From Deinococcus marmoris (GTDB lineage: Bacteria; Deinococcota; Deinococci; Deinococcales; Deinococcaceae), in contig NZ_MSTI01000068.1 in NCBI RefSeq assembly GCF_001949125.1, positions 1 through 64,000 on the forward strand: DNA of 64,000 nucleotides. Direction: 5' to 3'. The notes under the pieces are model-generated. The model did no database searches, was not told the origin of the DNA, and saw only the letters and a list, made by a program, of their open reading frames with translations. Shown in pieces: positions 20,735-30,764 of this stretch. Each line of letters starts with the position of its first letter. Positions within the stretch are counted from its first letter, which is position 1. The position numbers and the translations under genes are program-made.

Positions 20735-21214
20735 TCAGGGCATCAAGACGGTGTCAATGACGTGGATAATACCGTTGCTGGCCATGATATCGGCCTTGGT
20801 TACCGTGGCGTCGTTGATCATGACCTTGCCGTCCATCATGGACACTTTGACGTCAGCGCCGTTGACGGTGGTGCCGCTGGACATGCCCATCACCTGCGAG
20901 GCGGTGACCTTGCCGGCCACGACGTGGTACAGCAGCACAGCCTTCAGCTTGGCGGGATCGTTCAGCAGCGCGTTCAGGTCAGCCGCTGGAATCTTGGCGA
21001 AGGCCGCGTTGGTGGGCGCAAACACGGTGAAGGGGCCGGGGCTGCTCAGGGTTTCCACCAGTCCGGCAGCCTTCACGGCGGCCAGCAGGGTGCTGAAGTT
21101 AGGATCGTTGGACACGATTGCGGCGATGGTGTTGCCCATAGGCATGGAGCTGCCGCCGCCTGCAAAGGCCACGCCGGTCAACAGAAGAGTGGTGCAAAGA
21201 AGCATCTTTTTCAT
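20735..21214 (-). CDS. Secreted fasciclin (FAS1) domain protein
   Basis: 159 residues: a signal peptide (KKMLLCTTLLLTGVAFAGG) and a single FAS1 domain. Diagnostic blocks are FSTLLAAVKAAGLVETL, GPFTVFAPTNAAFAKIP, LLYHVVAGKVTASQVM and the final NGIIHVIDTVLMP. FAS1 domains mediate adhesion at the cell surface; the partner is unknown. The ATG at 21214 follows aggagg. The longer frame to 21454 is upstream sequence, not protein. Confidence 0.92.
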   Translation of the reverse strand: MKKMLLCTTLLLTGVAFAGGGSSMPMGNTIAAIVSNDPNFSTLLAAVKAAGLVETLSSPGPFTVFAPTNAAFAKIPAADLNALLNDPAKLKAVLLYHVVAGKVTASQVMGMSSGTTVNGADVKVSMMDGKVMINDATVTKADIMASNGIIHVIDTVLMP

Positions 21215-21411
21215 GGTGGTTCCTCCTGAGTCTGAAAGTTCTGCGTTTAGAAACTGATACGGGACATTCGAAGAGAACCGTTGACTGATGTAGCGTTCAA
21301 ACAGTGAGCCGCTCTCTTTGATGCCGCATCCTAAGTGGCCCTCCACTAAGGTGACGTACCCCGCAATACAGTGTGTGAGCCGCATAAATTCTGGATTGAA
21401 GTGTAATGAAG

Positions 21412-21446
21412 AACACCGAAGCCCGACATGCGGATTCGGTGTTTTC
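21412..21446. terminator. Hairpin between fasciclin and glycerate kinase genes
   Basis: Perfect 9-base stem aacaccgaa / ttcggtgtt with a 14-base loop. It follows the glycerate kinase stop on the minus strand; the T-run is clearer on the plus strand (gttttct). Confidence 0.6.
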
Positions 21447-21465
21447 TGTCGCAAAAGGCTCGACT

Positions 21466-22719
21466 TCAGTTTCCTGGCAACCCCACCGCGATCAGCCGCA
21501 GATCGTTCAGGTTGTGTCCGCTGGGGCCAGTAATCAGGGTGTCGTTCAGCGCCGTAAAGAAGGAACCGGAATCGTTGCGCTCCAGAGAATCGCGCCCATC
21601 CAGGCCCGCCGCACGCGCCCGCAAAAAGCTGTCCGGGGTCAGGAAAGATCCTGCCGCTGGGCTGGAGCCATCCACGCCGTCCGAACCTGCCGAGAGGGCG
21701 TAGAAGCCGTCCTCGCCCAGAGCCAGCAGCAGCGCCAGCGCAAATTCCAGGTTGCGCCCGCCCACGCCGTCGCCGCGCAGGGTCACGGTGGCCTCGCCGC
21801 CGGAGAGAAGGACGACTGGAGCTGCCACCGGATTGCCGAACTGCTGCACGCTGCGGGCAATCGCCGCGTGCGCCTTTGCCAACTCGCTCGCCTCGCCCTC
21901 GAAGCTGTCCGAGAGAATCACCGCCCGCACGCCCTGACCTTCTAGATACCTCTGCGCCGCTTCCAGCAGGTGCCTGTTGGAGCCAATAATCGTGTTGGTG
22001 ACGTGGGGCAGGTTGTCCGGTGTTTCGGGAACCTTGCCGTCTGCGCCTGCCTGAAAATGCACGCGAACTTCCGGGGCGGCGATGGTGTAGCGATCCAGCA
22101 CGGCCAATGCCTGCGCGAATGTCGTGATGTCCGGCACCGTCGGCCCACTGGCAATCACGGAGGGATCATCGCCCACCACATCGGAAATGAGCAGCGCCGT
22201 GACCTTCGCCCGCGTGGCCGCCGCCAGCCGCCCGCCCTTGCTGCGCGACAGATGCTTGCGAACGGTGTTGATCTCGCCGATGTCGGCCCCCGCCCGTAGT
22301 AGTTCACGCGTCAGCGCCTGCTTTTGCTCCAGCGTCACGCCGTCCGGGGCGGCCATCAGGGCGCTGCCCCCGCCGGACACCAGCACCAGGGCATGTTGCC
22401 CCTCTTTCAAAGCTCCCAACCGCTCCAGCGCCGCTTCTGCCGCCGCCGCGCTGGAGGCGTCTGGAACCGGGTGGCTGGACAGCATCAGCGTGGCCTCTGC
22501 TGGAAGTTCCAGATTCTCCGTACCACTGGGCGCAATGACCAACGTTTCCACGCCGGGATAGGCGGCCAGCGCCGCCCGTGCCATCGGCAGCGCCGCCTTG
22601 CCGAACGCCAGGATGAAATCGGGCTTCTCGCCCTTCAGGTGCGGGGCCAGCAGTTGCGCCGGACTCGCGGCCTCCAGGGCGGCGCGGTACGCCTGTTCCA
22701 GCAGTGAGCGGGTGTTCAT
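21466..22719 (-). CDS. Glycerate 2-kinase (MOFRL/DUF4147 type)
   Basis: 417 residues. Phosphorylates glycerate at C2 with ATP, completing the glyoxylate-to-glycerate route. ILAFGKAALPMARAALAAYP, ALVLVSGGGSALMAAPDGV, RKHLSRSKGGRLAAATRAKV and VLLSGGEATVTLRGDGVGGR are hallmarks of the GckA/TtuD family. The older annotation hydroxypyruvate reductase for this family is misleading. It is last of four glyoxylate genes, with a strong terminator between it and the reductase gene. Confidence 0.9.
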   Translation of the reverse strand: MNTRSLLEQAYRAALEAASPAQLLAPHLKGEKPDFILAFGKAALPMARAALAAYPGVETLVIAPSGTENLELPAEATLMLSSHPVPDASSAAAAEAALERLGALKEGQHALVLVSGGGSALMAAPDGVTLEQKQALTRELLRAGADIGEINTVRKHLSRSKGGRLAAATRAKVTALLISDVVGDDPSVIASGPTVPDITTFAQALAVLDRYTIAAPEVRVHFQAGADGKVPETPDNLPHVTNTIIGSNRHLLEAAQRYLEGQGVRAVILSDSFEGEASELAKAHAAIARSVQQFGNPVAAPVVLLSGGEATVTLRGDGVGGRNLEFALALLLALGEDGFYALSAGSDGVDGSSPAAGSFLTPDSFLRARAAGLDGRDSLERNDSGSFFTALNDTLITGPSGHNLNDLRLIAVGLPGN

Positions 22720-22748
22720 GGCAGATTCCTTTTGGTTCTGGAGGGAAT

Positions 22749-22795
22749 GAAAAAGCGGGACGCAGGACGCAAAAAGGCGTTGGCTGCGTCCCGCT
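22749..22795 (-). terminator. Strong terminator between reductase and glycerate kinase genes
   Basis: Perfect 12-base stem agcgggacgcag / ctgcgtcccgct, loop of 18 bases, then ttttt on the minus strand. Its position inside a four-gene pathway block implies either partial readthrough or a separate glycerate kinase promoter. Confidence 0.85.
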
Positions 22796-22813
22796 CATTG
22801 CGTTCGGGCTAGC

Positions 22814-23701
<888 letters not shown>

Positions 23702-23740
23702 GTGAATAGCCTCCTTTTGAATTTAATTCAGGGATAGAGC

Positions 23741-24532
23741 TTAGGCGTTCTGCAATTCTTTCAGCCAGCCCAGAGTGTCTTCCGTCCGGCCCTCGGGGAT
23801 GTATTCCAGGCCCACGTAGCCCTCGTAGCCCAGGCGGTCCAGCTCGGCCAGCAGGAAGGGGTAGTTGATTTCCCCGGTTCCTGGCTGGTGGCGGCCCGGC
23901 ACGTCGGCCAGTTGGATGTGGGCGATGCGGTCCAGATTGGCGCGCACGGTCTCGGTCAGGCGGCCTTCCACGCGCTGCATGTGGTAGAAGTCATACTGCA
24001 ATTTCACGTTGTCGCGCCCGACTTCGTCGATCAGATCAAGGGTGTTCTGCGTGCCGTACAGGTAAAAGCCCGGTACGTCGTAGGGGTTTAGCGGCTCGAT
24101 GATCAGGGTCAGGCCCGCGTCGCCCAGCTTGTCGGCGGCGTACTGGAGGTTGCCCACGACTGTTTTGCGCGTGGTGGCCTCGTCGCCTTCAGCTTTCCCG
24201 ACGAGAACGTTGACCAGCTTCGGCCCCTGCACGCCCTTATACAGCACGTCGGCGTAGGTCAGTGCCTTATCGACACCCGCGCGGAACTCGTCCTGACGAC
24301 TGGGTTGAACGGCAATGCCACGGTCTCCGCCGGGCCAGTCGCCCGCAGGCAGGTTAAACAGCGCCTGCGTCTGCCCGTTCTGGTCCAGCTTCGCGCGCAA
24401 TTCGGCAGCGTCGTAGGGATAGGGGAACATATATTCGATGAACTTGAACCCGGCCTTGCCCGCCGCGTCGAAGCGGTCAAGAAAGTCGTGTTCCTGAAAC
24501 AACATGGTGAGGTTGGCAGCGTATTTAGGCAT
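23741..24532 (-). CDS. hyi: Hydroxypyruvate isomerase
   Basis: 263 residues, a TIM-barrel of the xylose isomerase-like family. Interconverts hydroxypyruvate and tartronate semialdehyde. PKYAANLTMLFQEHDFLDRF, GFKFIEYMFPYPYDA, LTLIIEPLNPYDVPGFYLYG and GYVGLEYIPEGRTEDTLGWL match Hyi. Metal ligands are the Glu of IIEPLN and Glu of GLEYIP. The ATG at 24532 is used; the frame start at 24571 falls in an inverted repeat. Between gcl and glxR on the same strand. Confidence 0.92.
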   Translation of the reverse strand: MPKYAANLTMLFQEHDFLDRFDAAGKAGFKFIEYMFPYPYDAAELRAKLDQNGQTQALFNLPAGDWPGGDRGIAVQPSRQDEFRAGVDKALTYADVLYKGVQGPKLVNVLVGKAEGDEATTRKTVVGNLQYAADKLGDAGLTLIIEPLNPYDVPGFYLYGTQNTLDLIDEVGRDNVKLQYDFYHMQRVEGRLTETVRANLDRIAHIQLADVPGRHQPGTGEINYPFLLAELDRLGYEGYVGLEYIPEGRTEDTLGWLKELQNA

Positions 24533-24550
24533 AAAACTCCTTCGGAGTGT

Positions 24551-24637
24551 GTCTAAGGGTCTGAGTGTCAAAGGGTCTAAGGAAAAAGAGTTCTTGCTTT
24601 TCTTGGACTCTCAGACCCTTGACCCTTAGACCTTTAG
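24551..24637. repeat. Inverted array of the 8-base word gggtctaa between gcl and hyi
   Basis: Left arm gtctaagggtctgagtgtca plus aagggtctaa; right arm ggactctcagacccttgacc plus cttagacc. Each arm is several variants of the same short word. The right end overlaps the gcl stop codon. One-armed relative at 43425-43458. Confidence 0.7.
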
Positions 24638-26409
24638 TCCAGCATCGCAATGGCTGTGGGCGCGTCCTGGCGGTTGTCGGCCAGTTCTTCAAACTCCACC
24701 ACGTTGTCCAGCTCGGTGCCCATGCTGATGTTGGTCACGCGCTCCAGAATGACTTCCAGCACGACGGGAACCTGGAACTTCTGGGCCAGGGCCTTGGCCT
24801 CTTCCAGCCCTTCCTTGATCTTGTCGGGGTGCGTGACGCGGATGGCGCGGCAGCCCAGGCCCTCGGCGACGGCCACGTGATCCACGCCGTAGCCGTTCAG
24901 CTCGGGGGCGTTGATGTTGTCGAAGGCCAGTTGCACCTGAAAGTCCATCTCGAAGCCGCGCTGCGACTGGCGGATGAGGCCCAGGTAGCTGTTGTTGACC
25001 AGCACATGCACGTAAGGCAGCTTGAACTGCGCGCCCACGGCCAGTTCCTCGATCATGAACTGGAAGTCGTAATCGCCGCTCAGGGCCACCACGGTCTTGC
25101 TGCGGTCGGCGGCCACCACGCCCAGCGCGGCGGGCATCGTCCAGCCCAGCGGCCCGGCCTGCCCAGCGTTGATCCACTGGCGCGGCTGGTACACATGCAG
25201 GAACTGCGCGGCGGCGATCTGCGACAGGCCGATGGTGCTGACGTAGACGGTGTCGCGCCCGAAGGACTTGAGCATTTCCTCGTACACGCGCTGCGGCTTG
25301 ATCGGAATGTTGTCGTAGTGCGTCTTGCGGAGCATGGTGCGCTTGCGCTCACGGCACTGCTCGGCCCACTCGCCGTAATCGGGAATCTTGCCCGCTTCCT
25401 TCCACTCCTGCGCCACTTCTACTAGCAACTTCAGCGCCGCGCCTGCATCAGAGACGATGCCGTAATCGGGGCCGAACACGCGCCCGATCTGGGTGGGTTC
25501 GATGTCGATGTGGACGAACTTGCGGCCCTCGGTGTACTTCTCGACGCTGCCGGTGTGGCGGTTGGCCCAGCGGTTGCCGATGCCGTACACGAAGTCCGAG
25601 GCCAGCACCGTGGCGTTGCCGTACATCTGCGAGGTCTGCAAACCTGCCATACCGGCCATCAGCGCGTGGTCATCAGGAATGGTGCCCCAGCCCATCAGCG
25701 TGGGAATCACGGGAATGCCGGTGATCTCGGCAAACTGCACCAATTCTGTGCTGGCGTCCGCGTTGATGATGCCGCCGCCCGCAACCAGGAGGGGACGCTC
25801 GGAGGCGAATAGCATTTCCAGCGACTTCTCGATCTGGGCGCGGGTCGCGGCGGGCTTGTAGGGGGTCAGCGGCTCGTAGGTGTCGATGTCGAACTCGATC
25901 TCGCCCATCTGCACGTCGAAGGGCAGGTCGATATGTACGGGGCCGGGGCGGCCCGAACGCATGATGTGGAAGGCCTGCTGGAAGACGTAGGGAACGAGGG
26001 CGGGTTCACGCACGGTCACGGCCCACTTGGTCACGGGCTTGGCGATGCTCTCGATGTCCACGGCCTGGAAGTCTTCTTTGTAGAGGCGGGCGCGCGGGGC
26101 CTGTCCGGTGATGCAGAGAATCGGCACGGAATCCGCGATGGCCGCGTACAGTCCGGTGATCATGTCAGTGCCTGCCGGGCCGCTGGTGCCGATGCACACG
26201 CCGATGTTGCCCGCTTTGGCGCGGGTGTAGCCGTCCGCCATGTGCGACGCGCCCTCGACGTGCCGCGCCAGAATATGCTCGATCCCGCCGAGCTTCTTCA
26301 TCGCCGCGTACAGCGGGTTGATCGCTGCGCCGGGGACACCGAAGGAGATATTGACCCCTTCCTTCTTGAGGACTTCCACCGCCGCTTCAATTGCTCTCAT
26401 CTTCGCCAT
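24634..26409 (-). CDS. gcl: Glyoxylate carboligase (tartronate semialdehyde synthase)
   Basis: 591 residues, thiamine diphosphate enzyme joining two glyoxylates to tartronate semialdehyde with CO2 loss. [15 protein letters not shown] and [20 protein letters not shown] are in the N-terminal domain. In Gcl the usual catalytic Glu of the family is replaced by Val; the SFGVPG context agrees. [19 protein letters not shown] is the diphosphate/Mg motif (GDxxF). ATG at 26409 preceded by aggagg (aggaggcaaggcgt). First gene of the gcl-hyi-glxR-glycerate kinase series, behind a strong promoter. Confidence 0.95.
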   Translation of the reverse strand: MAKMRAIEAAVEVLKKEGVNISFGVPGAAINPLYAAMKKLGGIEHILARHVEGASHMADGYTRAKAGNIGVCIGTSGPAGTDMITGLYAAIADSVPILCITGQAPRARLYKEDFQAVDIESIAKPVTKWAVTVREPALVPYVFQQAFHIMRSGRPGPVHIDLPFDVQMGEIEFDIDTYEPLTPYKPAATRAQIEKSLEMLFASERPLLVAGGGIINADASTELVQFAEITGIPVIPTLMGWGTIPDDHALMAGMAGLQTSQMYGNATVLASDFVYGIGNRWANRHTGSVEKYTEGRKFVHIDIEPTQIGRVFGPDYGIVSDAGAALKLLVEVAQEWKEAGKIPDYGEWAEQCRERKRTMLRKTHYDNIPIKPQRVYEEMLKSFGRDTVYVSTIGLSQIAAAQFLHVYQPRQWINAGQAGPLGWTMPAALGVVAADRSKTVVALSGDYDFQFMIEELAVGAQFKLPYVHVLVNNSYLGLIRQSQRGFEMDFQVQLAFDNINAPELNGYGVDHVAVAEGLGCRAIRVTHPDKIKEGLEEAKALAQKFQVPVVLEVILERVTNISMGTELDNVVEFEELADNRQDAPTAIAMLD

Positions 26410-26440
26410 ACGCCTTGCCTCCTGTGTGCTTGTTGACCAC

Positions 26441-26469
26441 AGGGTAAAACTTAGACGTCTATTTGTCAA
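26441..26469 (-). promoter_or_regulatory. gcl promoter with a palindromic operator in the spacer
   Basis: Minus strand TTGACA (26464-26469), 17-base spacer, TACCCT (26441-26446). The perfect palindrome tagacgtcta (26452-26461) lies between the two boxes, a classic repressor position. A near-copy precedes the malate synthase-like gene. Confidence 0.7.
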
Positions 26470-26579
26470 TCTATGGGAAAGAATTTCATGGTGTAAAAAT
26501 AGAAAGAGGAGTTGGGGCTGAGAGCGGGGCTGCGGCAAAGTCAGTGATCTGGGGCGAACGGGCGGCGAGATGGAAGGCA

Positions 26580-26725
26580 AACCCCTCAGTCTGCTTCGCA
26601 GCCAGCTCCCCTCAAGGGGAGCCAAGAGTTGCAGTACATCTAGCCACGCAGAAAACCCTTGCCTCCCCTTGAGGGAAGGTGCCCCGAAGGGGCGGACTCG
26701 CAGAGCTGTGGAGCAGAGGGGTTAA
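26580..26725 (+). repeat. Dispersed repeat B, copy 2
   Basis: Runs from aacccctcagtctgcttcgc to agctgtggagcagaggggtt. Internal hairpins include ctcccctcaaggggag and gccccgaaggggc. Highly similar to 30115-30262 in the same orientation. Lies between the gcl promoter and repeat A copy 3. Confidence 0.85.
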
Positions 26726-26768
26726 GCGGGCAGGGCGTCCTCAAAACTTGTCGGTGTGGCGCTATTTG

Positions 26769-26904
26769 ATACGGACTCCGATTGAATCGTTTGCAAAAAC
26801 GATGAAATCCGAGCGGATGCGAGAAGGAGAAGGACGGGTTCCGGGCGTGGAGTTAGCGAACCGGAGCTTTCCCGGTTTGTTAACGAAACAGACGGAATCC
26901 GTAT
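26769..26904 (+). repeat. Structured dispersed repeat A, copy 3
   Basis: Complete 136-base form with ends atacggactccgatt and gacggaatccgtat. Hairpin 1 atcgtttgcaaaaacgat; hairpin 2 pairs gttagcgaaccgg with ccggtttgttaac. Unlike the other complete copies it is not at a stop codon; it lies 16 bases from the marR terminator. Confidence 0.88.
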
Positions 26905-26920
26905 GAGTTGCCCTGCCAAC

Positions 26921-26954
26921 AAAAAAACGGCCCCGGTCTTATCCGCAGGGCCGT
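26921..26954 (-). terminator. Terminator of the marR gene
   Basis: Stem acggccc / gggccgt with a 13-base loop, followed on the minus strand by seven T. 24 bases after the marR stop. Confidence 0.85.
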
Positions 26955-26978
26955 ATCTTGTTCCGCAATATCTGCCCG

Positions 26979-27551
26979 TCAGGTGCTGACTGCCGTTTCT
27001 TCCGCCGCGCCCACTTCCAGATGTTCCACCAGTTTCATGGCGATTCCAGTCAGGACGCTCAGCTCCTCGCTGGTCAGCACGCTCAGGGCCTGCTGCTCGC
27101 GCTCGATGTGCTGGGGCAGAAGCCTCTCCACGAGTTCGCGTCCCTGTGGGGTCAGGCGGACCAGGGCCGAGCGGCGGTCCTTCTCGCTGACCATCCGCTC
27201 CACCAGCCCCTTGTCCAGCAGCCGCGTAACCCGGTTGGTCATGGACGGCCCGGAAATGGCGGTCAGATCGCTCAGCTCGGTGTGCGTCAGCCCCTGCGGC
27301 GGCGCGGAACGCAGCAGCGTGAGCAGCAGATCCCAGTTGGAGGAATTGATGCCTTCCTCGCTGTACGTCTGCTCGATATGCCGCGCGAAGGCGCTGCCCA
27401 GACGGTCCAGCAACAGCCCGGTCAACATGGGCGAGGCGTCCAGCTCTGGCCGCACGCGCTGCCAGTCCTGTTCGATCCGGTTAAGCAAGTTCGCCGTGTC
27501 CTTCGACAGGGAAAGGGGCGCGTCCCGCCCGTCGCTGGCTGCCGGGGTCAT
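26979..27551 (-). CDS. MarR-family transcriptional regulator
   Basis: 190 residues. Winged-helix core: INSSNWDLLLTLLRSAPPQG, LTHTELSDLTAISGPSMTNR, VTRLLDKGLVERMVSEKDRR, SALVRLTPQGRELVERLLP. The N-terminal 45 residues form a helical extension. It has its own terminator. The regulated genes cannot be read from the sequence; the gcl promoter 0.5 kb away is one candidate, but repeats separate them. Confidence 0.9.
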   Translation of the reverse strand: MTPAASDGRDAPLSLSKDTANLLNRIEQDWQRVRPELDASPMLTGLLLDRLGSAFARHIEQTYSEEGINSSNWDLLLTLLRSAPPQGLTHTELSDLTAISGPSMTNRVTRLLDKGLVERMVSEKDRRSALVRLTPQGRELVERLLPQHIEREQQALSVLTSEELSVLTGIAMKLVEHLEVGAAEETAVST

Positions 27552-27684
27552 AGCGCATGGTTCCGGGAATCGGACGTGGAATGAGGGTCCATAGGGTGAA
27601 AATTGTAACCGCTGGATCACCCTCACGGCGGACGCTCCGCTTTTTCACCCCTGGAGACCCACTGAATGCCCACCTGACTGCCGC

Positions 27685-27705
27685 GTTACAGACGGAATCC
27701 GTAGG
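27685..27705 (+). repeat. Remnant of repeat A (right end only)
   Basis: gttacagacggaatccgtag reproduces the right terminus of repeat A. The preceding sequence no longer aligns with the body of the element. Upstream of the GDPD gene. Confidence 0.5.
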
Positions 27706-27768
27706 GCACGCGGCCTCTTTTCGGTCCCAGCTTAGCGGGATGCACCTACAGCCCCTTAAAATAGGGGC

Positions 27769-28674
27769 ATGAAAAAACGTGGCTGGGCAGGAGCAGGCTT
27801 GCTGACACTGGGGCTGCTGGGCGGACTTGGGGCGTGCAGCAGCGGCCCAGCCCAGACTGAAGGGGCGCAGCCAAATCCCCTGATCACCGGGCGTGTCTGG
27901 AACGTGGCCCATCAGGGCGGCGAGCTGCTGTGGCCCAGCAACACCATGCTGGCCTTTCGTAACTCCGCCGCGCTGGGCGTGGACATGCTGGACACCGACA
28001 TGCACGCCACGAAGGACGGCGTGCTGGTGCTGTCGCACGACGACACCCTGGACCGTTTGACCAACCTGAAGGGCAAGATCGAGGACATGACGCTTGAGCA
28101 GGTTCAGGCGGCGGACGCGGGTTACACCCTCTCGCCCGACGGCGGCCAGACCTTTCCCTTCCGGGGTCAGGGCGTGCGCGTTGCCACCCTGTCCGAGATG
28201 CTGAGCGAGTTTCCGAAGATGCCGCTCTCCATCGAGATCAAGCAGGTCAAGCCCAGTCTGGGCACACCCTTCTGCAAGGCGCTGCGGGACGCCGGGGCCA
28301 CCTCGCGCGTGGTGGTGTCCAGCTTCAGCGACGTGGCGATGGGCGATTTCCGCGCCGCCTGCCCCGAAGTGCTGACCAGCATGACCGAGAAGGAACTGCG
28401 TCCGCTGGTGCTGCTGAGCAAGGTGGGCCTGAGCGGGCTGGCCCCGGTGCCCGGTAAATCAGCGCAGGTGCCGATGACGGGCGGCGGCCTCACGGTGGTC
28501 ACGCCGTCCTTCGTGAACGCCATGCACCGCCGGGGCGTGTCCGTGCAGGTATGGACCATCAATGACGAGGCCACCATGCGCCGCCTGATCGGGATGGGCG
28601 TGGACGGCATTCTGACCGACGATCCAGTCTTGCTGAAGCGGGTGCTGGAGGAAGAAAAAGGGGCCGAGAAGTAA
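27769..28674 (+). CDS. Glycerophosphodiester phosphodiesterase lipoprotein
   Basis: 301 residues. Signal and lipobox: GLLTLGLLGGLGACSSGPAQ, Cys at about residue 23, so probably exported and lipid-anchored. GDPD barrel: NVAHQGGELLWPSNTMLAF, MLDTDMHATKDGVLVLSHDD, LSIEIKQVKPSLG, VQVWTINDEATMRRLIGMGV and DGILTDDP. The usual HRG of the active site reads HQGG, a variant seen in some members. Releases glycerol 3-phosphate from phosphodiesters. TAAAAT six bases before the ATG makes it leaderless. Confidence 0.9.
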   Translation: MKKRGWAGAGLLTLGLLGGLGACSSGPAQTEGAQPNPLITGRVWNVAHQGGELLWPSNTMLAFRNSAALGVDMLDTDMHATKDGVLVLSHDDTLDRLTNLKGKIEDMTLEQVQAADAGYTLSPDGGQTFPFRGQGVRVATLSEMLSEFPKMPLSIEIKQVKPSLGTPFCKALRDAGATSRVVVSSFSDVAMGDFRAACPEVLTSMTEKELRPLVLLSKVGLSGLAPVPGKSAQVPMTGGGLTVVTPSFVNAMHRRGVSVQVWTINDEATMRRLIGMGVDGILTDDPVLLKRVLEEEKGAEK

Positions 28675-28686
28675 TCTCCCGGCCCC
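28654..28686 (-). terminator. Terminator of purA overlapping the GDPD 3' end
   Basis: Stem ggggccg / cggcccc extended by aga / tct, with a T-rich run on the minus strand (cctttttcttc). The GDPD stop codon lies in the loop. Confidence 0.6.
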
Positions 28687-28705
28687 CCTCTGTTCACAAC
28701 CCGGT

Positions 28706-29923
28706 CTAGCCCCAGGTCACGGCTCCATACGTCTGCTCGCGGGCGGGACCGCAGGAGAAGATCACGACGGGGCAATTCACCGTTTCCTCGATCAGGTCAA
28801 GGTAGGCCTGCGCCTCTTTCGGCAACGTGTCGCGGCTGTCTGCGCCGTCGGTGGTGGCCCAGCCGGGCATATTTTTATACACGGGCTGACCGTCCGCGTC
28901 GTAGGCCGTGCAGACGGGAATGTTGTCCAGACCCGCCAGAATGTCCATCTTGTTGATGACCAGACCGTCCAGACCGTTCACGTCCACGGCGTATTTCAGC
29001 AGGGCCAGATCCAGCCAGCCCACACGGCGGGGACGTCCGGTGGTGGTGCCGTACTCGTCCCAGGGCTGGCTGCCGTCGCCGCGCAGGCGAAGGACTCCGG
29101 CATCGTCCAAGACTTCGGTGACGAAGGGGCCGTGTCCGACGCGGGTGTTGAACGCCTTGGCGACGCCGTAGACCTTGTTCAGCGCCTTGTGGTTCACGCC
29201 CGCGCCTACCAGAATGCCGCCCACGGTGGGGTGGCTGCTGGTCACGAAAGGGTAGGTGCCGTAATTCAGGTCCAGCAGCGTGGCCTGTGCGCCCTCAAAC
29301 AGCACGTTGCGCCCGTCCACGATGGCCTGCCGGAGTTGTGCCCCAGTGTCCTGCACGAAGGGCAGCAGCGCCTCGCGGGTGGGGGCCAGGGCGTCCAACG
29401 CCACCTCTACCGAAGTCCAGCCCGCGTCACGGGTGCTGTTGGGCTTGGCCTCCAGCAGCCGCTCCAGGCGTTCGCGTAGCACCCCTTCGTCGGCCAGATC
29501 GCCAAAGCGCAGGCCCACGCGCCGGGCACGGTCCGCGTAGGCTGGGCCAATGCCGCGCCCGGTGGTGCCGACGAAATCCTTGCGCCCATCCACGTATTTG
29601 TGGTGAGGCAAGACCAGATGGGCGCGGTCACTGATCCGCAGTTCCGGGTCGATGCCCGCGTTCATCAGGTTGCGGCGTTCTTCCAGAAACTTGTCGGCGT
29701 CGATGACCATGCCGTCACCCAGGATGCTGACCGCGCCGGGATGCAGCACCCCGCTGGGCAGCAGATTGAGCTTGAAGGTCTGCCCCTTGGCGGTCACCGT
29801 ATGCCCGGCATTCGCGCCGCCCTGAAAGCGCACCACGAATTCCGCCTGTGGGGCCAGGAAATCGGTGATCTTTCCCTTGCCCTCGTCGCCCCACTGCGCC
29901 CCTAAAATTGCAATTCCAGGCAT
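28706..29923 (-). CDS. purA: Adenylosuccinate synthetase
   Basis: 405 residues. Joins IMP and aspartate with GTP in AMP synthesis. AILGAQWGDEGKGKITDFLA is the N-terminal catalytic loop, RFQGGANAGHTV the IMP/Mg site, VGTTGRGIGPAYADRARR the arginine loop, YGTTTGRPRRVGWLDL the dimer loop, and NKMDILAGLDNIPVC the GTP-base motif. The true start is the ATG at 29923 before PGIAILG; a longer frame to 30370 runs through repeat B and is rejected. gagggg serves as Shine-Dalgarno. Confidence 0.95.
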   Translation of the reverse strand: MPGIAILGAQWGDEGKGKITDFLAPQAEFVVRFQGGANAGHTVTAKGQTFKLNLLPSGVLHPGAVSILGDGMVIDADKFLEERRNLMNAGIDPELRISDRAHLVLPHHKYVDGRKDFVGTTGRGIGPAYADRARRVGLRFGDLADEGVLRERLERLLEAKPNSTRDAGWTSVEVALDALAPTREALLPFVQDTGAQLRQAIVDGRNVLFEGAQATLLDLNYGTYPFVTSSHPTVGGILVGAGVNHKALNKVYGVAKAFNTRVGHGPFVTEVLDDAGVLRLRGDGSQPWDEYGTTTGRPRRVGWLDLALLKYAVDVNGLDGLVINKMDILAGLDNIPVCTAYDADGQPVYKNMPGWATTDGADSRDTLPKEAQAYLDLIEETVNCPVVIFSCGPAREQTYGAVTWG

Positions 29924-30114
29924 CTCAGCCCCTCGGCCATGCGCGCAGACTTGCTTCCCTTTGCCTGCAACTGAACCCGGATACGGAGTCAGGCGGCAAA
30001 AAAAAACACGGCGCACGGCACCGTAATTCAGCTTAACGGATGGGGGCGAGGGTGGGGTGAGGTTGTGTAGGGGTAGGTTGACTGGTCGTGTTCTGGGCGG
30101 GTTGATTGCGGTTT
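29924..30114. other. purA upstream region
   Basis: Carries a run of nine A beside acggcgcacggcaccgt, a small palindrome, and a lone atacggagtc that recalls repeat A. I see no coding frame and no clear promoter boxes. Confidence 0.4.
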
Positions 30115-30262
30115 GACCCCTCAGTCTGCTTCGCAGCCAGCTCCCTTTAAGGGGAGCCAGGAGGCGCAGTGCATCTAGCCACGCCAGAATCTCCTTGCCT
30201 TCCTTTTGAGGGGAGGTGCCCCGAAGGGGCGGACTCGCAGAGCTGCGAAGCAGAGGGGTTAA
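30115..30262 (+). repeat. Dispersed repeat B, copy 3
   Basis: Starts acccctcagtctgcttcgca and ends agctgcgaagcagaggggtt; these ends are inverted complements. Near-identical to copy 2 over its whole length, including catctagccacgc in the middle. Confidence 0.85.
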
Positions 30263-30291
30263 ACCGCAGACGGCCACCCAGACAACTGTTT

Positions 30292-30711
30292 CTACTCTCC
30301 CATCAGCGTCAGCACCAGCCGCCGCGCGCCGCCGCTGTTTCGGTGTTCGCACAGGTAGACGCCCTGCCACGTTCCCAGCGCCAGCCGCCCGTCCCGCACA
30401 GGCAGGCTCAGGCCCGCGCCCAGCACGCTGGCCTTGATGTGCGCGGCCATATCGTCGTCGCCCTCCAGAGTATGTTCAAAATCGGCCCAGCCGTCGGGAA
30501 CGGCGTGGTTGAAGTAGCGCTCAAAGTCGCGCCGCACGTCGGGGCTGGCGTTCTCGCTGACGGTCAGGCTGGCGGAGGTGTGCTGGATGAAGACATGCAG
30601 CAGGCCCACCCGAATCCCGGCGAGTTCGGGCAGGGCCGAGACCACCTCACGCGTGATCAGGTGAAAGCCGCGCGGGTGGGGCTTGAGGGTCAGGTCACGC
30701 TGGTGCCACAT
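30292..30711 (-). CDS. YjbQ/UPF0047 family protein
   Basis: 139 residues. TREVVSALPELAGIRVGLLH, VFIQHTSASLTVSENA, HTLEGDDDMAAHIKASVLG and LALGTWQGVYLCEHRNSGG are the conserved family blocks (HTSA, EG-DD-MPAH, GTWQ). Some members show weak thiamine phosphate synthase activity in E. coli assays; the physiological role is unknown. TACCCT seven bases before the ATG indicates a leaderless mRNA. Divergent from the transhydrogenase gene. Confidence 0.93.
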   Translation of the reverse strand: MWHQRDLTLKPHPRGFHLITREVVSALPELAGIRVGLLHVFIQHTSASLTVSENASPDVRRDFERYFNHAVPDGWADFEHTLEGDDDMAAHIKASVLGAGLSLPVRDGRLALGTWQGVYLCEHRNSGGARRLVLTLMGE

Positions 30712-30764
30712 GGCTCCCAGGGTACGGCCCAGTTGCTACAGTCAGGCCCATCAGGGGGCAAACC

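Noticed and set aside
24551..24637. CRISPR-like array from repeated gggtctaa words
   Set aside because: Units are 7-8 bases, adjoining and inverted, without spacers; no cas genes in the window.
26410..26625. N-terminal extension of glyoxylate carboligase
   Set aside because: It would include the promoter and repeat B; the ATG at 26409 has a proper Shine-Dalgarno and fits the family start.
29924..30370. N-terminal extension of PurA
   Set aside because: It translates repeat B and non-coding DNA; PurA homologues begin at the PGIAILGAQWGDEG region.
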